This document shows positions 26,200 through 64,000 of a DNA stretch of 64,000 nucleotides, piece after piece. The DNA is taken from positions 88,147,659 to 88,211,658 of the forward strand of contig NC_089822.1 in assembly GCF_035046505.1 (NCBI RefSeq), given 5' to 3'. The notes below the pieces were generated by a model. That model was not told the origin of the DNA. It was given only the letters and a program-made list of their open reading frames with translations, and ran no database searches. The position numbers were made by a program, and so were the translations under genes. The stretch comes from Tiliqua scincoides. Its lineage: Eukaryota > Chordata > Lepidosauria > Squamata > Scincidae. Each line of letters begins with the position of its first letter. Positions within the stretch are counted from its first letter, which is position 1.

Positions 26200-26526
26200 A
26201 AAGGTGTGCGCTGCTTAACAACCATTTGATTAATGATGGATCACATATATGACGGTGGTCAAAGCACACTAAAGATGCTCTTAATGAGGCAATTACATCT
26301 CCCATAGCCTGGAGCAGAGTGTCTGTTTACACTACAGAGAGGCTCTTAAGGCAAAGAAGAGGCAATCTATCTCCAGTAGCCTGTGCAACCAGCTAGTGTC
26401 TGGCAAGGAGTGTCTGTTTACACCACAAAGGCAATAGATTGGACTGAATGTTCACTTAATGACCTAATCACATAACAACAGGGATAGGAGACCATATCCC
26501 TGTTGTTAAATGGTGCTCGCTTGTAT
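26200..26526. mobile_element. Mariner/Tc1-like non-autonomous element (tentative)
   Basis: The ends (GTGTGCGCTGCTTAACAACC; GTTGTTAAATGGTGCTCGC) are inverted and sit next to TATA on both sides, fitting TA duplication. No transposase. Confidence 0.5.
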
Positions 26527-26779
26527 AAGATTATCTTGTGTTACTAGAGACTCAAAAGCCAGTCCCCAACATTCTGTCAAATGTTTCCTACATTGTCATG
26601 TGTCAGCATGACCAAGAAATAGAAGCCAAGATGGGGCTACCTAGACAGGAGCATCTTTGATCCTGAATAGCTGGTCATCAGGGGAAGGGCACAGGTTTGG
26701 CCCTTGCTCCAATAGTGTCTGTCCCGAGTGCACCCACCTCCTTGAATGATTGCTGTTCACATCTGTGAATAGTCTAGTA

Positions 26780-27232
26780 CAGGGGTGTCCAAACTTTTTG
26801 GCAGGAGGGCTGCATCATCTCTCTAACAGTGTGTTGGGGGCCGAGAAAAAAAAATTAATTTACTTTTCAAATTTGAATAAATTTACATAAATGAATATAT
26901 TAGAGATGGAACTTATATGAATGAACGAAGGTCTTACAATAGCTCAAGGCCTATAAAAGGCCTTCCACAAAGCAAGGCCAGTCTTTCCTTTGCTTTCACT
27001 GCTGCATCACAGATGTGAACAGCAAGCAGTGGAGGGAGCCCATGTCCCACAGCTTACGCAAGAGGTCAAAAAGTTGGTCATCACAGTGAGAGCAGTTGCA
27101 TCAGGCCAGCGTGGGCTCCAGCAAATCTCTGGAGGGCCAGGGGCTCATTGGAGACTAGGGACTCCCTGAGGGCCAGATTGGGAGTCCTCAAGGGCTGCAA
27201 GTGGCCCCAGGGCCGGGGTTTGGGCACCCCTG
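26780..27232. mobile_element. hAT-like MITE, CAGGGGTGTCCAAAC family, copy 1
   Basis: CAGGGGTGTCCAAAC ... GTTTGGGCACCCCTG, perfect 8-bp duplication GTCTAGTA (26772-26779, 27233-27240). It lies in GNG10 intron 2, 86 bp before the last acceptor. Confidence 0.93.
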
Positions 27233-27318
27233 GTCTAGTATAATACACAGTGTTAGTGGACTGGTGAAAGGAGAGAGGAAGATAACCATTTAATAAATCC
27301 TTTTTTTTCTTGTTGCAG

Positions 27319-28455
27319 GCAAGATTATCCAAAAGTTCTCTTCAAGCATGAAAGGAATCCCAGCAGCATTCTTTTTTTTTTTTCAACAGACACTTTCTCT
27401 ATGTCCTTACTTTTGTGTGGCCAAAAGAGTTTCTTTAGATATTTATTAGTCTGCTTGTCATCTTAGTAAACAATTAGAACTTTTGCTGATACTTGTAAAA
27501 AGAAAAGGCTTTCCATTCATAATTGAGTCAGCCTCTTTTCTACATTTATCCCTCTAAGATGTTTACATTTTAGAAAAGAAAATTACCAAATGACTTGTTA
27601 ACTGGTGCCTGAATGAGGCACTCACTTGGTACTTGCTTACTTACGGCTTTCTGGTTTCTGAACAAAGATGCTCATACTGAGTGTAATCCAGCCACAGTTA
27701 CAGCACAATCCTATGCATGTCTACTCTGAAGTAAATCCTATTATATTCAGTGGGGCTTACTCCCAGGAACATTTGTAGGCTTAAGCCCCTTTCAGGCCGT
27801 AATCCTATGCCTACTGAACATAGTGGAACTTACTTGTGAGTAAATATGTGTAGGCTAAGACTGCATTTGAAAATGAAACCTTTAAGCACAAACATTACTC
27901 TCTTTCAAATCACAGGCTTAACTGTGGCTGGATTGTATCCAGTTTGAGTAAGAGAATTTCACCATTTGCCCCATATAGAAAGACATTTTATTTACAAAAC
28001 TTTGGGTTTTTTGTTTTTGTTTTTTTTGTTTTTTTTTGCTATTCTTGAACTCAGTGAGTGACAATTTACAGAAATAGCTGATGCCATCTGTAACACAGAT
28101 GGAATTCTTACCACACATTCACCACAAGAGCTGTAGTTGTGCTTCTGCAGAAAACTGTTTCTTCTAAGTGTCTAAACTGTAATTTAGCCAATAATCACAG
28201 ACAAGGACGCTCCGTCTCACAGCATGAATACCAGCAGTTCCTTAGGCCAAACATTTTCAAGCTCTGAAATATGATTGGAACCTCAGCAAATCTGTTTTTG
28301 GTTCTGGGGTGAGGTGCCTTTTGTTTTTTGGGTCTTTTTTTACCAAGCACTTTTACACAAACACAGTTTACTTTTTAAAATGTTCTGTTTACACACTGTT
28401 GTTTGTATTAATATATTAGAAGCTTAAAAAATAAAACTTCTTTCCCTAACTAATT
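27319..28455 (+). other. GNG10: GNG10 third exon: 3' UTR and poly(A) signal
   Basis: Six bases after the TGA, AGACAG is followed by GTATGA, a good donor; TTTCTTGTTGCAG at 27306-27318 is a good acceptor. The last exon would be wholly untranslated and end at AATAAA (28430-28435). Two copies of the 80-bp palindrome (about 27703-27864) lie inside it. The splice is inferred from sites and from the human gene structure as I remember it. Confidence 0.65.
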
Positions 28456-28459
28456 TGTC

Positions 28460-30005
28460 TGTTCTGTGAAAAAGAGCACTTTCTGCGGATCTTTATTTTT
28501 CTACGGAATATACAATATAAAAAATCTGGGTCCCACTGAAGTAATATAAAGAAGATGTATAAGATTACCTCTTTGTTAACTACAATCCCTAAGTCAGCCT
28601 CGTAAATAAATCCACTAAAGTAGTGGTTCTCGAACTTTTCTGGCTCGCGCCTCCCCTGATCTCTGTAGCCATTGGCCACGGCTCCCCATTACAACACCTC
28701 ACCTCAGTTACCCCCAAAATGGGAATGAAGGTGTTATAATTATACACTAGAAACAAGGCTGCCAGCACTCTGAGGCTACAATCCTAACCACACTTACCTG
28801 AGAGTAAGCCCCATTGAACAAAATAGGACTTACTTCTGAGTAGACCTGGTTAGGATTCTGCCCTGAGTTTGTTAGCAGCACACCTGGAGGTTTTGGAAAG
28901 GGAGGGGAGAAGTGATGAATTTGCAGGAGGGGAAGACTTTGTTTTGTGTGTATCTGCTAATTGCAAACTGATGCAAACTGAGACCTAGAAACTGTTTGGC
29001 TGGAATCCTAACCCCACTTTCCTGGGAGTAAGTCCCATTGAATACAATAGGACTTACTTCTGAGTACACCTAGCTAGGATTGTGCCTTTTGTCTTACAAC
29101 AGCAGCCAAAAGAGTACCCCCCCCCCAAAGGAGGCAGGAGGAAAAAGGGGAAATGCCTAAAAAGGAATGGGGATTTTTATTTTTAATCAATTTTTGGAGA
29201 CAAAGCCATCAAGAGTAACTTTTTTTCTTTTTTGAAGGGGGAGGAAGAAGAGAAAGGTGAGGATTCTTGGATAAGCTGATACAGACCCCAGCCTATGTAG
29301 GTCTACTCAGAAGTAAGCCCCATTTTAGTCAATGGGGCTTACTCCCAGGAAAGTGTGGAAAGGATTGCAGCCACACCCAGCAATATTACAACTCACCCCA
29401 AAGTAGATGAGGGCTGCTCACACACACACACACACACCCAACATGCAGATGCCACCCCTGTTCCCCCCAGGCAAGATGGAGGGATGCAGGGTAGGGCATT
29501 TGGACACCCCCCCCCACTAGGAGCAGGCTGGCTCCTTCCTTCCCAAGCAGCCTTGACCAATCCCAGGATGCCCAGGGCGAGGGGCACACTGGGAAATGTA
29601 GTCCTTGGGGCAAGGTTGCACATGGAGAGATGCCTCTGCCTGCCCAGCCAGCCTTCTCTCCCACCTCCCCCCACCATGTTTCACATGCCCTCCCAGCCTC
29701 ACACTGCCCCACTCACCTCGTTCACAGCGGCAGAAAAGCAGCAGCACGTGCAGCTGAACAGAGCAGAGCAGCCTCTCTCCCCGAGATGCCTGGTGAGATG
29801 CCTGCTGCCGCCTCACTAGGGAGGCAGGATGCACAGATTGAATACCTCAGCACTAAAGTGACAATTCTATGCATTTGGAAATAAGCCCCATTGAACATAG
29901 CAGGACTTACTTCTAAGGAAAACTGCATATGATTAGGCTGTCAATTACAAGTCCAGAAAACTAATTGCTAGCCTGCCTGCCTCCTTTCTTTCTAGAAGCA
30001 ATTTG
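28460..30005. other. Convergent intergenic region with palindrome copies
   Basis: Between GNG10 and SHOC1 the sequence holds single copies of the 80-bp palindrome at about 28771-28863, 28993-29085, 29288-29375 and 29852-29945, a hAT-like left end at about 28622, and a (CA)n tract at 29418-29437. The proline-rich open frames here are GC artefacts. Confidence 0.65.
29418..29437. repeat. (CA)n microsatellite
   Basis: About ten CA units. Confidence 0.95.
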
Positions 30006-30594
30006 ACAGCCCAGTTCTAAGCTCCTGTGGCACACAGCTTCGGCAGCACCTAAAACTGCTGCTGCCGAATCCTGTGCACCACGAGCTACCGTGGGCAGCA
30101 TCTCGGGAGAAGGGGCTTTTGTCCCCTTCTCCTGGGTAAGGGAAGTAGCCCCGCAATAGGGCTACTCAATGGGGCTACTAAGGGACGTTCCTGTAGGGCG
30201 CGGAGCCCCACATGAAGCGACAGGATCTGGTGGAGTAGAGGTCCACCGGATACACCTCCCTCCCTCCTCGCTCCCTCCCCCGGCACACCTGCTGCCCGCC
30301 CTCTCCCTGCCTCCCGGTCACACATCCTCCCCGCCCTCTCTCTCCCTCCACCTGCCCCCCCCCGGAGCGCCTCCTCCCAGCCTATGCCCCAGCCCCCACT
30401 TACTGTGTCGTGGCTTGGTGGTCCATGCAACTGCGAGTGGCAGAGGCCGGGCGCCTGCCCAGCACTAGCCCAGAGCCAGCCAGCGCCAGCCAGCACAGGT
30501 GCTCACCCTGCGGTAAGGCTTACAGACGTGCCTTATGGCATGTTTGCAACAGTGCGCGCCAGCAGTAAGTTGGCGCGCACTGTTCAGAATTGGA
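30006..30594 (+). mobile_element. GC-rich MITE, copy 2
   Basis: It starts CAGCCCAGTTCTAAGC and shares GGAGAAGGGGCTTTTGTCCC and GTGCCTTATGGCATGTTTGC with copy 1. Its right end runs into a TTAA-type MITE. Confidence 0.65.
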
Positions 30595-30671
30595 GTCATT
30601 TCTGCCCAATGTTGCATATACACAACAGGGACCAAATGTGTACGCCCGTGGGCTGGGCAAAAGTGGGTTAA
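30590..30671. mobile_element. TTAA-type palindromic MITE, copy 3
   Basis: TCATTTCTGCCCAATGTTGC ... GGGCAAAAGTGGGTTAA. The right TTAA is kept (30668-30671); the left is changed. Confidence 0.7.
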
Positions 30672-32396
30672 AGTAAAACAGGTAATTTTGCAGGGACAGA
30701 ATACAACAAATAAGAATATTATTGCAACTGGGGCAGGAGAGGAGAGAAGAGACAAAAAACAAATGTGTTTTGTGACTGCTTTTGAAAGCAAGTTGCATTA
30801 TGTGTTTTCTGGGTGAGTAAATGTGGGAAGCCGTAATCTTTAAAAGGCCATCTGAAGTGGTACTTTTTGTATTCTTACAGGTTTGGGCTATGGTTTTGAT
30901 ACATGTAGAATGAAAATGAAGTAGAGGAAAAGGAGAAGAAGTATTTGTTAAATGTAGAGACTAGAAAGAGAAGAGAAATGGGGCTGCTTAAGCTATACTT
31001 CTTCCTACCCTGTGGCTAGTTATGATTATATTTTTGCCGAGCTATATTGTATTGCCTGCTTTGAAACAGCAGATTTCTGCGGTGAGCGATTTAGAAAATT
31101 TCTCTTGTAAACTCTGCCAAACCTGCGGAAAGGGAAAATTGTTAGGTCACAGGCCACAAAAATGGACTAAAAATAATGAATGTTCTATACTTTCATGTTA
31201 GGTCGGCACTATTTTAGGAACATGTCTGCATTTTGTAATCAAATCTAGTAACTGCACAAACTAGTTTGCTTCTATTCTCTTTGCTTTAGGGGTTTAAAAA
31301 CTCAACAGCTTTACTTTTTTTTCTTTCCTAATTTTATTGAATCGCTAAGAATCTGTGCCACACAATTAGCAAATCTCTGGCAAGCAACTCAACTAATTGC
31401 TGATCCACTACTGGTACTGCAAGCTGATCCATACCACTTCCCTAACATACACCCAGACAGCATGCTGTTTCAGTACTTATAATCTCTGTATGGCCCAAAC
31501 ATGGGATACTTGAAGTCCATGACCATTCCCCACCTGGTTCAACAACTCTTGGTTTAATGTGCAGGCCCTGTTATTGCACTGATGACATACCATTGTGAGC
31601 TATTAAAATGATCTCAAGGAAAAGACCTGTCTTGGAGATGTTGCTTTATGGGCGCCCTTTGTGTACTATATCACCCAGTAAGGGTGCCACATGCTGGGCA
31701 GTTTCAAATAGCTCGTGTCCTCTTAATAGTAACAGAATACTTATAACTTCTTAAGTATGCTTTCAGCCCAATCCTAGCCATGTCTACTCAGAAGTAAGTC
31801 CCATTATAGTCAGTGGAGCTTACTCCCAGGTAAATGTGCCTAGAATTGCAGTCTTTAATTGCTAGGCTCATCATTGGTGTCACTGCCTGCGATGCTGCAT
31901 TGTTGCAATAGTTAGCAGGCTGCATTCTTATCATTTATTTTCTGAAGAAGTATGTCCTTGGGTTGTTGGTCTGCTATTAAAAACCATAATTAAAACCTGG
32001 AACTTAACTATTTCTAGGGACTCATGCAAGACCTTCCAAATTCCATATGCCTCAGGGTTGAAAATGCAAGTCCTTTGAAGCACTGATTATGTGAATAAAT
32101 TATTGAGGATGCTTTATAATTAAATGTTAGAGTGTTGATTTAATTTTATCATTTAATTTGTTCATTGAATCCAACATTACATTTTTTTCACATATTTTCT
32201 TCAGACCGATCTAATGTATTTCCTAAAAATCTCAAAAACTCAACCAGAACAAACATTTTTCCTAACATAGCAATATAGGTAAGAAAAGGCTAACTTGGCA
32301 TTAAAATGAATGATTAAAATTATAACATTCATTTAAAACTGCTTGTTTTAAAAACTGAATCACATTTAAACAGATGGGATGACTTTGCCATTTCCT
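30672..32396. other. SHOC1 3' flank and presumed 3' UTR
   Basis: No coding exon seen. A palindrome copy lies at 31768-31855. Reverse-complement AATAAA hexamers at 31934-31939 and 31333-31338 are candidate SHOC1 poly(A) signals; which is used cannot be told. Confidence 0.45.
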
Positions 32397-63349
<30,953 letters not shown>

Positions 63350-63857
63350 CTATGAAAAAGGAATTAAAATGCAATACAACTTATTAATGGGAAAATTATT
63401 TTTGGTAATAATGTAGCTTTGAAAACATAGGCATATACTTTGCTAGATTATGCAAAACCCTGATGTCTAACCCAGCAATTCCCAAACTCCTGCAAGGGAG
63501 CTGGGACTGCTCTAAGTCTTGGTGGGGGTGAGGGGGTGTGCCCCAACGGTGTCGCAGTGATCGCAGCATCAAGGGGACCCAATGTCATGTAAACATGCCT
63601 GGAGGAGCTGTGCTCCTCCGTGAGCGTCCCTGCTGCAACGCTGAGCTCCAATCTGATAAGGAAATAATAAATATGTGGAGCTTGTGGGCTTTCTGTATGC
63701 TATGTATGTCTATCTGTGCCAAACTAACCACCAAACAAATGGTTAAATGCTGCTTAACAATTTGAGAGGGTCCGAACCCTTGTCTGAACCCTTCCCCCAG
63801 AAAAAGAGGGAAACTGTATTACACCTCTCATTCCTTCAGCCTCATAATAGTTTATCC
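63350..63857. other. SHOC1 intron, right edge, no gene
   Basis: No further SHOC1 exon seen. A hAT-like start (CAGCAATTCCCAAACTCCTG) lies at about 63474. Confidence 0.5.
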
Positions 63858-64000
63858 AGTGGCATCGCTAGGGGGGTGCCGGCTGCACCGGGTGACACAC
63901 ACAGGGGATGACATGCTAAAATTGCGGTGATTAGGAGTAACCCCATCATATGATACACTGTTGGATGCAGAACTTCGAGCTGAATGCAATGCAAAAAACC
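63858..64000. mobile_element. hAT-like left end, cut by window edge
   Basis: CAGTGGCATCGCTAGGGGGG resembles a known style of hAT end; the rest is outside the window. Confidence 0.4.

Noticed and set aside
29355-30500. Proline-rich open frames between GNG10 and SHOC1
   Set aside because: They overlap palindromes, a CA repeat and the GC-rich MITE, and show no domain or splice context.

Overview
This is vertebrate nuclear DNA, most likely from a squamate reptile (lizard-type). The genes are intron-rich and match the tetrapod block DNAJC25 (+), GNG10 (+), SHOC1/C9orf84 (-). The repeats are sauropsid in style: a tRNA-derived SINE with a LINE-like ATT tail, a 5S rRNA-derived SINE, CR1 and L2-like LINE pieces, many short hAT copies and several palindromic MITE families. 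I cannot name the species. Layout: a CpG island and DNAJC25 exon 1 open the window; DNAJC25 (4 coding exons, 347 aa) runs to 13275 with a poly(A) signal at 13434. A repeat-filled spacer (13.5-17.5 kb) leads to GNG10, which has 2 coding exons (68 aa) and a probable third exon holding the 3' UTR, ending near 28.45 kb. A convergent intergenic region (28.5-32.4 kb) follows. From 32397 to the right edge the minus strand carries the 3' part of SHOC1: I resolved 16 exons whose phases all agree, giving one uninterrupted frame of 1,090 codons plus stop; the 5' end of the gene lies beyond the window. Gene roles: DNAJC25 is a membrane J-domain co-chaperone, GNG10 a prenylated G-protein gamma subunit, SHOC1 a meiotic crossover factor of the XPF-like/ZIP2 family. 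They are not a pathway, but the exon phases would allow the in-frame DNAJC25-GNG10 read-through known in mammals. I found no bacterial-type system, CRISPR array, tRNA gene or functional rRNA gene. The most interesting material is in the mobile DNA: a hAT-like element in the last SHOC1 intron that holds a genomic copy of HINT1 exon 1 ending at its splice donor; an 81-bp TTAA-flanked palindromic MITE whose empty site is visible in a second copy of its host repeat; a 5S-derived SINE 16 nt from a SHOC1 splice acceptor; and three MITE families sharing one terminal motif.
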